Positions 27,902 through 38,236 are shown, counted from the first letter of the stretch. The stretch: 64,000 nucleotides of DNA from Bacteroides faecichinchillae JCM 17102 (GCF_000614145.1 NZ_BAKK01000005.1:62001-126000), one strand, 5' to 3'. The notes: generated from the sequence alone by a model not told the origin. Numbers and translations: made by a program.

Positions 27902-29179
27902 TCATTCACCTTCCAACCCATATAACGTGATTTCAGAACCTACAGACACCATTCTTTCCGAAAATCCTTTGATAGCTTTAAATCTCAAATAACGGAATGG
28001 TTTAGTGTATTTGGTTTCTTTCGGGTATAAGATAAACTCATGTCCGGCTATTGCCTCCTGATCTGCTTCATAAGAATCCGCCGGTTTAATGATTTTATAT
28101 GTTCCTACAAACTCCCAGTCTGTTATTCCGTCCGTCGGATCTTTGTCATCACTGATATATAATTGGAAAGTTTGTACATTCTCATTACCATATTTATCGG
28201 ATAAGCGTTGCCAGTAACGCACACGACTTCCTCTGACTGTTCGTCCCAAATCAATGAAATAAGAATATGGATATCCCCATTCCCCAGTATTAAAGATGTT
28301 ATAATTTTCCGGACTCATCTTATAAGTTACATCATCCCAGAACTTCTCGATACGTCCTTCATAAGCAGCCGGTGGCGCATTTCGCAAACTGTCTTTTGTA
28401 AAGGCCTCTAAATACTCATCATAAGGTTGCTGGTTATCCGGGTTCGGATCAATATCATAATTCCAGCGATTTCCATACAACTTTTGGTTAGCAAGAAAAG
28501 TCCAACTTGATTTACTCAAAGGAGCATCAGCCAACGGTTTCAGGGTTCCACAATCCTGTACCCCGGAAACATTTCCGTACTGATCTTTCACATAGGTAGA
28601 AACCGTATAATCCTTATTCTGCAAGTTTTCTACCAAGAAGAAGCCGTCTTTTGAATTGGATGAGAGCACTTTCTCAGCAACAGCTTCCCCATCACTGAGA
28701 CGTACATATACGTCTACCGTTTGCTTTAATTCATTGGTCCATTCGGCAATCAATGCAGAGAAACCCGGACGTATCTTCAATGTGGAAGCTACCATATTCG
28801 TATTGGCCTCCATCGGAGTGATCGTTTCAACTACCGGTACAGATACGTTACCGTTACGGTCTACGGAATAAAGTTTGACTTCATATTCTTTCACCTGCCC
28901 GAATCCTTCAATAAACAAAGTATCAGTGTATGTACTGCTCGTCTTCGATATTTTCTCACCGGAATCTACCGTATAATCGGCACGCACATATAAGAAGTCC
29001 GGATCATCCGGGATATCATACAAGAAATATCCTCCACCGTAATTGGGAACAAAACGTACATTAGAGATTTGTCCCGGTGCTGCCTTGTCACCACTATCTT
29101 CGTCATCGTCTGAACAACTTGCAGTGATCATAAACATTCCGCTTAAAAGCAACATTAAGCCATAATATATCTTTTTCAT
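27902..29179 (-). CDS. DUF4959/DUF5126/DUF5000-type surface lipoprotein
   Basis: 425 aa from the ATG at 29179, which gives a lipoprotein signal (MKKIYYGLMLLLSGMF ... TASC). An upstream in-frame start at 29302 runs into susD and gives a non-signal extension, so it is rejected. Domains in order: DUF4959-like (about 28-130, APGQISNVRFVPNYGGGYFLYDIP), a middle Ig-like domain, and a C-terminal discoidin-like DUF5000 region (about 265-425, SKSSWTFLANQKLYGNRWNYDIDPNPD; FIDLGRTVRGSRVRYWQR). Such proteins act as SusE/F-like glycan-binding partners of SusCD. It lies 25 bp after susD. Confidence 0.82.
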   Translation of the reverse strand: MKKIYYGLMLLLSGMFMITASCSDDDEDSGDKAAPGQISNVRFVPNYGGGYFLYDIPDDPDFLYVRADYTVDSGEKISKTSSTYTDTLFIEGFGQVKEYEVKLYSVDRNGNVSVPVVETITPMEANTNMVASTLKIRPGFSALIAEWTNELKQTVDVYVRLSDGEAVAEKVLSSNSKDGFFLVENLQNKDYTVSTYVKDQYGNVSGVQDCGTLKPLADAPLSKSSWTFLANQKLYGNRWNYDIDPNPDNQQPYDEYLEAFTKDSLRNAPPAAYEGRIEKFWDDVTYKMSPENYNIFNTGEWGYPYSYFIDLGRTVRGSRVRYWQRLSDKYGNENVQTFQLYISDDKDPTDGITDWEFVGTYKIIKPADSYEADQEAIAGHEFILYPKETKYTKPFRYLRFKAIKGFSERMVSVGSEITLYGLEGE

Positions 29180-29204
29180 GTTCCTATTTATATTTTGTGA
29201 ATAC

Positions 29205-31187
29205 TTACTTTCCCCATCCCGGATTCTGCACCAGATTAGGATTTTTATTAATATCATCCAGCGGAATCGGGAACAAATAATTCTTAGGAGTCTCCCATAC
29301 ACGCGCTTGCAATTCAGTCACCTGATAAAAGTCTTCATAGGTACGACCGGTACGTGCGTTCCATCCTTTCACCGACGATACAAAGAACTCATTAGCACGT
29401 TTCCAACGGCAAAGGTCAAAATAACGGTGTCCTTCAAACGAAAGTTCAATCAACCTTTCTGTCTGTATGATTTCTCGCAATCCTTCTTGTGTCTGGTGTT
29501 TGTTTACATTCTTCACAATAGACGCATCGCTCCAAACAGTTTCTACTTTGGGTAGTCCGGCTCTTTTCCGCACTTCGTTCAAATAATAATAAGCGTCTTC
29601 ACCCGGTCCGTAATACTCGTTAGAAGCTTCTGCATACAGCAAGTAAAGATCCGCCAGACGGATAATCGGATTCGGATAACGAACCATACGAACAGCATAC
29701 TCATTCAATGATTCCGGATGCACTAGTTTCTTGATAGCAATACCCGACCAATAAAAGTCATCCTGTTTCGTACCGTAACGTCCACCGGGGTATTCATCGT
29801 ACTTCATATGCATTTCCAATTTGTTTTGATGATTACGCCAATAGCAATTATCAACGGCAATCCAACTGTAGAAACGTGGTTCGCGGTTCAAGTATAACTT
29901 AACAGTTTTCTCATTAGCCTGCATATAACCCAAATGATAAGTATCATCCGGAATAGTGACTATATCCAAACGGTTGTCATAATCAAAGGTCTGATCTTCA
30001 TTGATGGGTACTCCATTTTTTGTATAATACAGCTCACCCATCCGATAAGTGGCACACAGCCATTGCCAACTATATTCCGACATTCCTTGATTATCCATTC
30101 GACGGCATTGAGAAGCATGTTGGAAAGTTCCTTGGTCGAAGCCACCAACATTTGAATACCCCCATATTAATTCATCATTCCAAGGATCGACAATGGAATA
30201 ACGATTATTATAACAATATTCTATCATCTCCGATTTTCCCCAGATGTCTTTATCAAAAAACTCTATATTCGCTCCACCTTCAGCATTATATCTATACAGT
30301 TTTTTGTTTCTTGCATGAGCCGCATCGATAGCAATCTTAATGGCATCCAACGCCCTCTTCCATTTCTCGTTATCTTTTTCCATCGGGAAAAACAACTCAC
30401 CATCCACATTTCTAAAATTACTATAATACTCAGCATTCCCATTGAACAACGGACTGGCTTGAGTCACTAATATAACAGCCTTAATCGCCTTAGCGATCGT
30501 ACGGTCTACCATTCCCAAAAATTCATTGGGGCGATCGTCTTTCAGGTCTGTTTTCTCATTCCCGTTCTCATCATATAATACCTCATCAATCAAATCGGCC
30601 GCATATTTGAAACAAACATCCACAGGCTGACGTTTCAAACGCACCTCACTCGGTGAAGCGGAAGGCGTCAGGTTCTTGTCTACAATACAAATAGGACCAT
30701 ACAGGCGAGTCAGATAGAAATGGTAAAAAGCTTTCAGTACCTTTACCTGCGCAATCCAATCTTTTCTATCTTCCTCTTTAATATCTTTTACCAGATGAAT
30801 ATTTTCCAGGAAAAGATTACAATAACGGATACCCACATACAAAGATGCCGCATTTTTATTTCCGTTCCAATAACTCAAGAAAGGATCTTGAGCACTGTTC
30901 CATCCCTTCATTAATTTTTCACCGGGCATCCGGTCACGATTCCCTGATTCACCTCCGTCCAGACGAACAATAAATTCATCCCCCGCAAGGTTCATAGAAT
31001 TGTTTAACCAACCGTAATTAGGCATATACTCATAGCAAGCCGCCAATGCTCCATAAGCTTGTTTCTGCGTCTCGAACATACTTTCCAACTCAATGGTATT
31101 ATCCGGAACAATATTCAGATAATCGCAACTGCCCATCCCTAGGACGATAGCCATCGCTCCCATAATATGTTTTAATGAAAATCTCAT
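29205..31187 (-). CDS. SusD/RagB-family glycan-binding lipoprotein
   Basis: 660 aa, at the long end of the family. Lipoprotein signal ending GMGSC (Cys21). Residues about 25-320 are the TPR-rich SusD core (MFETQKQAYGALAACYEYMPNYG; RKDWIAQVKVLKAFYHFYLTRLYGPI), and the C-terminus has the RagB signature IQTERLIELSFEGHRYFDLCRWKRANE and a tail NYLFPIPLDDINKNPNLVQNPGWG. It forms the lid of the TonB-dependent SusC channel encoded 12 bp upstream. Binding specificity cannot be read from sequence; the operon suggests a furanoside-containing glycan. Confidence 0.93.
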   Translation of the reverse strand: MRFSLKHIMGAMAIVLGMGSCDYLNIVPDNTIELESMFETQKQAYGALAACYEYMPNYGWLNNSMNLAGDEFIVRLDGGESGNRDRMPGEKLMKGWNSAQDPFLSYWNGNKNAASLYVGIRYCNLFLENIHLVKDIKEEDRKDWIAQVKVLKAFYHFYLTRLYGPICIVDKNLTPSASPSEVRLKRQPVDVCFKYAADLIDEVLYDENGNEKTDLKDDRPNEFLGMVDRTIAKAIKAVILVTQASPLFNGNAEYYSNFRNVDGELFFPMEKDNEKWKRALDAIKIAIDAAHARNKKLYRYNAEGGANIEFFDKDIWGKSEMIEYCYNNRYSIVDPWNDELIWGYSNVGGFDQGTFQHASQCRRMDNQGMSEYSWQWLCATYRMGELYYTKNGVPINEDQTFDYDNRLDIVTIPDDTYHLGYMQANEKTVKLYLNREPRFYSWIAVDNCYWRNHQNKLEMHMKYDEYPGGRYGTKQDDFYWSGIAIKKLVHPESLNEYAVRMVRYPNPIIRLADLYLLYAEASNEYYGPGEDAYYYLNEVRKRAGLPKVETVWSDASIVKNVNKHQTQEGLREIIQTERLIELSFEGHRYFDLCRWKRANEFFVSSVKGWNARTGRTYEDFYQVTELQARVWETPKNYLFPIPLDDINKNPNLVQNPGWGK

Positions 31188-31199
31188 TGCTACTACTTT

Positions 31200-34100
31200 T
31201 TAAAAATCAAATTGAACACCTACATTATACACTCGCTGCAAAGGATATCCCAGCCCGTTGTCTCCCATTTCCGGATCCCATAAATCAAACGAACTGAAAC
31301 AAAGTAAATTCAAGCCTGTGAAATAAAAGCGTACATTACCCAATCCCACCTTACGCAAAGTATGTTTAGGTAAAGAATAGCCAAGTTCTACGTTTTTCAG
31401 ACGGAGATAACGCCCGTCACGCAACCACCAGGTTGATTCTTTTTTATAGTTATTCGAATTATCCTGGGTACTCAAACGAGGCCAGAATGCGTGACTGACC
31501 GGATTATTCTGGCTCCAATGATCGTCGGCAATATAAGATACCACATTCCGGTAATTCCTGAACGGAGATATTTTATAAGGATCTATAAAGAAAGAAGAAC
31601 GTCCTTGTCCCTGAAAGAAGAAAGAAATATCCCAGTTTTTATATCCTGCCGATAAACCGAAACCATAACTCAACTCAGGTACTGACGGATAACCGATAGG
31701 AACTTTATCATTATCATTGATTATTCCATCATTATTAATATCCTTGTACTTAATATCTCCCGCCTGAGCTTTTGTTCCTAAATTCTGGACCGGAGAATTA
31801 GCTACGTCATATTCATCAATAAACAAACGTTCGGCTATTAATCCCCATTGCTGTCTTACCGGCCATCCTATAGTTCTCAGATATTCATCACGATAAGCGG
31901 GTTCTTCTCTTTCCGTAACCTTATTCTTTGCATAAGTAAAATTGAAACGACCTGTAACCCAAGCATCCTTATTGATCACATAATTCAGGTCGGCTGATCC
32001 GTCCCATCCCCATGATTTTACTTCTCCGACATTTCCCCAAATATCATTTATAATTCCCATCGTTGCCGGGATATGTGCTCGTTTCTCGTACACCTTCTCA
32101 CGTTTTTCCATGAAATAATCCAGTTGAATATCCAATACTCTCCATAGATTAACTTCCATGCCCAGATTCTGTTTACGAGCGATTTCCCATGTGATTTCCG
32201 GATTAGCATAACGATTTACTTTCAATCCACTATAAGATGTCAGAAAATCTTTTCCCCATGTATATCCGCCTTCTCTTTTTATATCCGATAAGAAATAGAA
32301 ACGATCCCTCGGATCTGAAATATTATCATTTCCTACCAATCCGTACGAGTAACGTAACTTGAATTTTTCCATAACCTCTGACAAAGGTTGCCAGAAATCC
32401 TCATTCGAAATCATATAACCTACACCCATGGCAGGAAAAACACCCCAACGATGATCTGCATCAAACTTTTCAGAACCATTATAAGTCACACTGGCCTCTG
32501 CCATATATTTAGACTTATAAGCATAATTCGCACGAGCACGAATAGCTTGATTACGTTGTGGCAATGTAACCTGAATGCTTCCTTCTGCTGCCGTATTTTT
32601 ATTTTCTTCCTGTGTATACACCAAAACTGCTCCCAATTCATGATCTTCATTCAATACATTGGCATAACTCAAGCCTGTTTCAAAATAAAAATGACTGTTA
32701 GCCGTACGAGTATTAGCAGGATCGCCCAGTACCTTAGTACCTTCTGCTATTTGAGACAAAGAATAGATATTAGACAGTTCATCGTAATCTTTGATATTAT
32801 AGAAATACGGATTATATGAACGATTGCTGTCGTGTGAACTATCCGTCTTGATAGAGACTTTGGCATGAAAAGCAAGTCCATTAGTTAAAAAGTCCAACTT
32901 CTGGTTAAGGGAAAACTGCGACAAGATGTTACTTGAGAATCCATCCTTATACCCTTCACCATATCCGCATACGGATTGGCCATGCTGTTACGGGGATTCA
33001 TCCCGAAAAGTACATGCTCATCATAACGGTGCTCCTCATCCGTCAAATAATATTTAGGAAATTCGACCGGATTAGCGTCCATCACTCTGTTAAAGATATC
33101 GTTTGCCTCAACCGAGGGACCTGTATAATTCTGAAAACGAGAATTCATATTAACCTCAAAAGAAGTCGTTTTTGTCAATTGTAGATTGACTTTTGCCGTT
33201 ACATCATAAGTACCGATATTAATATTATTCTGAAAATTATTCTTTTTTTCATTCTTCAAGATACCGGTTTCATTGGTATAAGCAGCCGCCAAATAGTATT
33301 GAATATCTTTGCTACCCCCACTTACATTCAAATAATAATATTGATTGTATGTAAAGTTCTTAAACAACTCATCATACCAATCTACATTAGGATAAGCATA
33401 TGGATTGACTCCGTTAATCGTATTTTGAATCTTTTGCGCTTCATAGTAAGGAGGCAACAATGGATTATCATTGAACTGTGCCTCATTATACAATTTCATA
33501 TAAGTCACCCCATCTACCGTTTCAGGAATCTTAGTAGGTGTAGAAAAACGTGATTCATGACGGAAAGTCACCCGCGGCTTTCCTTCCTTTCCTTTCTTGG
33601 TTGTTACCATAATAACACCATTTGCACCTTTCGATCCATATAGTGCGGCAGCAGTCGCATCTTTCAATATTGAAAACTGTTCAATATTATCTGGTTGTAT
33701 GCGAGCCAAATCATTCGCTGAGATTTCAAAACCGTCCAATAAAATCAAAGGAGAAGATGAATACCCGAACGTAGTCACACCACGTACAAAAAACTCTGCA
33801 TTATCTTTACCCGGTTCTCCACTTTTTTGATAAGAGATCACTCCTGCCAATCGCCCAGCCAAAGCAGCTGTTAAGTTTCCAGTTGGCAACTTAAGTTCTT
33901 TAGGATTAATGGTTTCGATAGCCGAAGTCATACTCTCCTTTTTTTGTTTACCAAAGGCAACAACTGTTACATCCTGCAATTCATTGGCTTTCGTTTCAAG
34001 TTTTACAACTAAAGATTTCTTATCACCGATAGTTACTAACTTTGTCTCATATCCCACATAAGAAATAAGTAATTTGTCTGTCGGCAATACTTCAATTTCA

Positions 34101-34333
34101 AATTTTCCATCCAAATCAGTAATAACACCTTTAGTGGATTTGTCTACCTGAACTGTAGCTCCCGGAAGAGGAGTATCCAATTCATCAAACACAACTCCTG
34201 TTACTTTCAACGGTTCTTGATCAGCTGCCGCCAACACCTGATTAAAAACGGAAGTCCCCGCCATACATAGTAACAGTAAAAACAGTTTAAGAATACCGAC
34301 CGATTCTTTTTTCGTGTTTTTAGAATGTTCCAT
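31200..34333 (-). CDS. SusC/RagA TonB-dependent outer membrane transporter, one frame shift
   Basis: Restored length 1044 aa. Pieces 32885-34333 and 31200-32924 join if one base is added near 32952-32956, giving VKGYKDGFSSNILSQFSLNQK. In order: signal peptide, carboxypeptidase-like domain (about 42-125, GVVFDELDTPLPGATVQVD), TonB-box-like stretch and plug (about 130-250, ending ANGVIMVTTKKG), and a 22-strand barrel finishing with the aromatic signal VGVQFDF. It imports oligosaccharides captured by SusD. A Bacteroides -7 box on the minus strand and a dyad precede it. As written, the protein would stop inside the barrel. Confidence 0.92.
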
Positions 34334-34692
34334 AATTCTACATTTAATGATTAACGATAGGTTTATAAATTCAAATTTTGCAATCTATTCCTCAATAAAA
34401 AGACTATTGTACCTCGCTGTAAAATCTATTAATACCTGATTTTACAGATTAAAACAGAAATAAAAATTAAGTAGTATTCATGATAATAGTGTTTTTGTAG
34501 TTTACATATTAAGCATCATTTCGGCACAAATCTATGAATTTGACTAGCTGAGAAATATAAAATTTATTTCAAATGCTATCAAATTTGATACTTTACACTA
34601 ACATTTGCCCATTATTTATTGCATATATGTAAATATCACAAGCAAAACACATTTACAAATCAAATTATTCCCAAACAATCCTTACCTCAATC
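34334..34692. other. Intergenic leader between the GH32 and susC genes
   Basis: A 359-bp A+T-rich stretch with no open frame. It holds the dyad at 34417-34447, a TAGATTTG -7-like box on the minus strand (34527-34534) without a good -33 element, and one GCATATATGT at 34621-34630, related to the copies upstream of the GH32 gene. Confidence 0.55.
34417..34447 (-). promoter_or_regulatory. Perfect dyad in the susC leader
   Basis: CTGTAAAATC (34417-34426) and GATTTTACAG (34438-34447) are exact reverse complements separated by 11 nt. It lies 84-114 bp before the susC start, downstream of the possible -7 box, so it would be in the transcript leader. It may be an operator or an RNA hairpin. There is no T run typical of a terminator. 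Confidence 0.55.
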
Positions 34693-36182
34693 TCACCAAA
34701 TATCGTTACTCCATTGACTAATCTTTATGTCTTTAATTTCTGCACTTCCATTTTTAAGGAAAAAGAAAAGTTTATGCCCCTTTTTCTCCGGCAGACGATT
34801 GATTATTGACCTTTTACCATTAATATTCATATCAATAAATTCATCTTTCAGTATTAGATCCAAGGTAATTTCCCCCCTTAAATTTTTTACCGTATTTATT
34901 CCGGTGTTATAAATGAAAGCACTCTCTTTATTAGCGTTCAGTTCAACCTTATATCCTCTGTCTCTTGAGTCAGTAGCTCTGACAAACAAGCCGATCTCAT
35001 CATAATTAGTTAGTGGCTTTATTTTCATTGTGATCCGGTAGTTCACCGGTAGTTCGGAAAGAGAAGCGACACTGGTTCCATTGGGAGAATTTAAAGTCAG
35101 TTTACCATTCGAATATGAAACCGTTTTGCTGTCAGCAGGAATTTCAACTTCCGGCATCTGGATAAGAGTCATGGCAGGAAGAGACTCTGATAAGAACTTT
35201 GTATTCAATGTACCATCCGGCTCTTGCACTACTTCTCTCAGAAGCATATTTCCACCCCAGATAGGTCCATCAAAGTCCTTATTATTACTCCTACAAGGCA
35301 TGTACGCCACTGCTATCCTTCGATTATCTTTATATTCCGCTGTCTTATACACACTTGCCCACGATTCCACGAAAGCTTGTGTCGTAGGATATTCCCACGG
35401 TCCATAGGGTTTTCTTGATTTTACGTAATAAGTGTCTCCACCTATACTATATAATAAATAATACCAGCCATTCCAATGAAAATAGTCAGAACATTCAGGA
35501 GTAGCCACTTGTCCCGTCAAAGGCGAAGTTACTTCTTTCCAATCTTTCAGATTGGTCGATATAAGATGAACCAGATATCCTCCGAATCCTTCTAATTCAG
35601 GCTCTTTCTTATATCCCGAAATAAAAAGATGGTATGCACCTTTATCATCCTTGAAAACTTTGGGATCACGAAAATCCCGGCTTACGCATTCTTCAGGAGC
35701 ATAATAAAAAGGATTGGGTGCTTGCTTTGCAAAGGAAACTCCTCCGTCTTCACTCATCGCATAGCTCAATTGTTCATGTACTTTTCCGTCATTATCTTGT
35801 ACCCGGGTTGAATAAAAAGCATAGAATTTACCTTTGTCAGCAATTACAGAACCTGTACAAATTGATTTCTCCCAATCTTCATCGATACCAACAGCTACCG
35901 GATAATGCTTCCACTCCACAAGATCCTTGGAAGTACTCAACGCCCATTGATGTCCGCCCAAACCACCGAGACCGGCATGATGTCCTCATCCAGTAGCCAA
36001 TAAATATAAAATGTACCTTCATGATAATAGGGCATACAATCACCTGTGAATAAACGATTTTCCACAGGCTTGAAATACTGAAGATTGGTAGTTCGTTGAA
36101 TAGCAGGATTATAATCTTTCACCACTTGCGCAGATATACTCATTGCAAATAAGGTCAGTGACAACAGCAGTTTGACTCTCAT
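34693..36182 (-). CDS. GH32 family beta-fructosidase-like hydrolase, one frame shift
   Basis: Restored length 496 aa. Pieces 35937-36182 and 34693-35961 join if one G is added near 35982-35986, giving WLLDEGHHAGLGGLGGHQWALSTSKDLVEW. Signal peptide MRVKLLLSLTLFAMSISAQ. The five-bladed propeller carries the three clan GH-J residues: Asp48 (FTGDCMPYYHEG), RDP at about 172-174 (RDFRDPKVF) and Glu about 230 (ATPECSDYFHW). The last 130 residues are the GH32 beta-sandwich. It hydrolyses terminal fructofuranosyl or related linkages. Its own promoter is upstream and the GntR/LacI-type regulator diverges from it. Confidence 0.87.
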
Positions 36183-36220
36183 AATATTATTATTTTAAGC
36201 GTTTGTAAGTTTTACAGCAG

Positions 36221-36252
36221 CAAATATAAAGTATCTTTTCACAATAAGCAAA
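36221..36252 (-). promoter_or_regulatory. Promoter of the GH32 gene
   Basis: On the minus strand TTTG at 36252-36249, a 20-nt spacer and TATATTTG at 36228-36221: an exact match to the Bacteroides consensus. The leader would be about 30 nt. Confidence 0.8.
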
Positions 36253-36306
36253 CATATATGTAATATTTTAAAATAAAATCGGTATTCATATTAATAACAT
36301 ATATGA
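36252..36306. promoter_or_regulatory. Paired ACATATATG elements, candidate operator
   Basis: ACATATATGT (36252-36261, a perfect palindrome) abuts the -33 box of the GH32 promoter and ACATATATGA lies at 36297-36306, start to start 45 bp. A related CATATATA occurs at 36373-36380 near the regulator promoter and GCATATATGT at 34621-34630. The spacing suits binding by the adjacent regulator, but A+T-rich DNA makes chance occurrence possible. Confidence 0.35.
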
Positions 36307-36443
36307 AAACAATAAAATCACATACGCTCTTCTTTTATTAAATATAGATTCGATATCATTTTTGCATTTATTCATATATACGGCTCACTAATCCACAAAA
36401 TCTTATTATATTTGCAGAATATATCAAAGAAAGAATTAGAGCA

Positions 36444-37538
36444 ATGGAAACAAAATCAAGCTATAAATCAATATATAGTATAGTAAAAAAGGATATTTTA
36501 AACGGCACATTCCCAACAGGTTCTTTATTACCTACCGAACTTACATTGGCTGACCAATACTCAGTTTCAAGACCAACTATAGCAAAAGTTTACAATCAAT
36601 TGCAAACAGAAGGTTACATTACGAAAAAAAAAGGACTGGGTACTATTGTAAATTATAAACAGACTTCCCAAACATTAACTTTCGGATTATTGCTTCCCGG
36701 AGCAGGTGAGTCTGAGATATTTTCCATTATCAACGATCAATTACTGAAACAATCGGAAAAATGTAATTTCAAATGTTTATGGGAAGGTGCAACGGCAAGT
36801 AATGCAAATATCAGAAGAGAGTTAATTGACAGTTGCTGCGATAATTACATAAGCAAAAAAGTAGATGGGGTATTCTTTTCTCCTTTGGAAAGAGTAGCTG
36901 ACGCTAATGAGATAAACATGCGTATTTGTGAAAGGATGGAAGAAGCAGGAATTCCACTCATTCTAATTGATAGAGACATATTCAAATTCCCTAAAAGAAG
37001 TAATTTTGATATTGTTTGCTTGGATAATTTCAGTGCAGGTTGCATTATGGCACAACACCTTATAGACCAGGGCTGTACGAATATTCATTTTTTCCATAGA
37101 CCCGACTCGGCCTATTCCGTTGATATGCGTTTAATAGGTATCAAAGAAGTTATGCTGCAAAATAAACTGCCGTTCAATTTATCAGATGTTCATTGTGGAA
37201 ACCCCGAAGACACAAACTTTGTCAAGCAAATGCAAATAATTCCAGGGAAAACAGGTATTATTTGTGCAAATGACTCTACCGCAGCTGTTTTGATGTCTTC
37301 TTTAACAGACATCGGCTGGAAGATTTCTTCAGATCTTCTTATTTGTGCTTATGATAATATGAAATACTCCATGCATTTGAAACATTCACTAACCTCTTTT
37401 AAGCAACCTTGCGAAGAGATCGCAAATGTCAGTGTTGAGTTAATGTTCAGAAGAATCAATGATAAATCTGCATATCCCGTAACGGTAAATCTTGCTGGCG
37501 AAATTGTAATTCGCGATTCAAGTAAATTTATGGAATAA
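36444..37538 (+). CDS. GntR-type transcription factor with LacI-like sensor domain
   Basis: 364 aa. Residues about 5-75 are a GntR winged helix: IVKKDILNGTFPTGSLLPTELTLADQYSVSRPTIAKVYNQLQTEGYI. Residues about 85-360 form a periplasmic-binding-protein-like ligand domain of the LacI/AraR kind (LTFGLLLPGAGESEIFSIINDQLLKQSEKC; VDGVFFSPLE; IPLILIDRDI; IICANDSTAAVLMSSL; SLTSFKQPCEEIANVSVELMFRRI). This architecture is that of AraR-like sugar repressors. A TATATTTG -7 box at 36407-36414 precedes it. It diverges from the GH32 gene, so it most likely senses a sugar or sugar phosphate from this PUL. Confidence 0.88.
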   Translation: METKSSYKSIYSIVKKDILNGTFPTGSLLPTELTLADQYSVSRPTIAKVYNQLQTEGYITKKKGLGTIVNYKQTSQTLTFGLLLPGAGESEIFSIINDQLLKQSEKCNFKCLWEGATASNANIRRELIDSCCDNYISKKVDGVFFSPLERVADANEINMRICERMEEAGIPLILIDRDIFKFPKRSNFDIVCLDNFSAGCIMAQHLIDQGCTNIHFFHRPDSAYSVDMRLIGIKEVMLQNKLPFNLSDVHCGNPEDTNFVKQMQIIPGKTGIICANDSTAAVLMSSLTDIGWKISSDLLICAYDNMKYSMHLKHSLTSFKQPCEEIANVSVELMFRRINDKSAYPVTVNLAGEIVIRDSSKFME

Positions 37539-37565
37539 AAGAAATATTCAAAGAGAAAAAGAAAC

Positions 37566-37634
37566 AAATAAGAGAATAATGACTCATTCATATAACAATA
37601 GAATGTTTTTCCTTCGTCATAGATTCTCTTATTT
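37566..37634 (+). terminator. Long-loop hairpin after the regulator gene
   Basis: AAATAAGAGAAT (37566-37577) pairs exactly with ATTCTCTTATTT (37623-37634), and ATGAC/GTCAT extends the stem after a small bulge. It lies 28 bp after the stop codon. The T-rich right arm fits a terminator, though the loop is about 30 nt. Confidence 0.5.
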
Positions 37635-38064
37635 ACCTGTTATGTAAGCATTTGAATTGCGTCATCTTTTTCAATAATTTAGTAATATTTCTTTGTTCAA
37701 TTTTTAATATATAATAAAACACAGACATATCTAAGTTACCTCTTCCCCATTTTAGAAACAAGTGATTATCTGTTCTTCAAAGAGGAAAAAGATGCTTCAT
37801 TTTATTCTCCTGAATGACAACAAGATATAGAGAAATATGACGAAGCGAAAAGATGATTTCATTTTATCGAATAAGCTAACTCTCGGAGAAAAAGATTGAG
37901 AAGTTTGTGCTCAGACATCCCAATGATAGAAAAAAAGTATGGGGAAAAGTGAAATAAACTTCCTATAGTTTGGGGCGAACAATTAAACATTCAATTCGCT
38001 CAAAACAAGCAACCGATTTCAGTGAAGTAACAACTCAAATGCAATAACTAAATATTATTTCTAT

Positions 38065-38196
38065 TCTTCAACTCGAGTACTTCAGTTAATTAACCCTAGT
38101 ACTCCTTCCAACTAAACCTAGTACTTCTCTCGAGTAAATCTTGTGCATCATTAGATTTACTTTAGTACTTGTTTCCGATAGCTCTAGTACTTATTG
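38065..38196. repeat. Degenerate tandem array, 22-bp period, AGTACT units
   Basis: Six units of exactly 22 bp start at 38065, 38087, 38109, 38131, 38153 and 38175. Five carry (T)AGTACT or GAGTACT, a 6-bp palindrome, at the same place in the unit; the fourth is decayed (TTGTGCAT). The sequence differs from the array at 26883-27059 but the period and the palindrome-per-unit design are the same. It ends 40 bp before the EamA promoter. Confidence 0.85.
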
Positions 38197-38236
38197 TGAT
38201 CAAAAGATTAAATTATGCTATCAACAACATAAACGC

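Noticed and set aside
27902-29302. Longer start for the DUF4959-type lipoprotein
   Set aside because: The extension (about 41 residues) overlaps susD and hides the signal peptide; the ATG at 29179 gives a proper lipobox.
37539-38064. Hidden gene or gene remnant between the regulator and the repeat array
   Set aside because: All frames are broken within about 20-30 codons and no recognisable motif appears.
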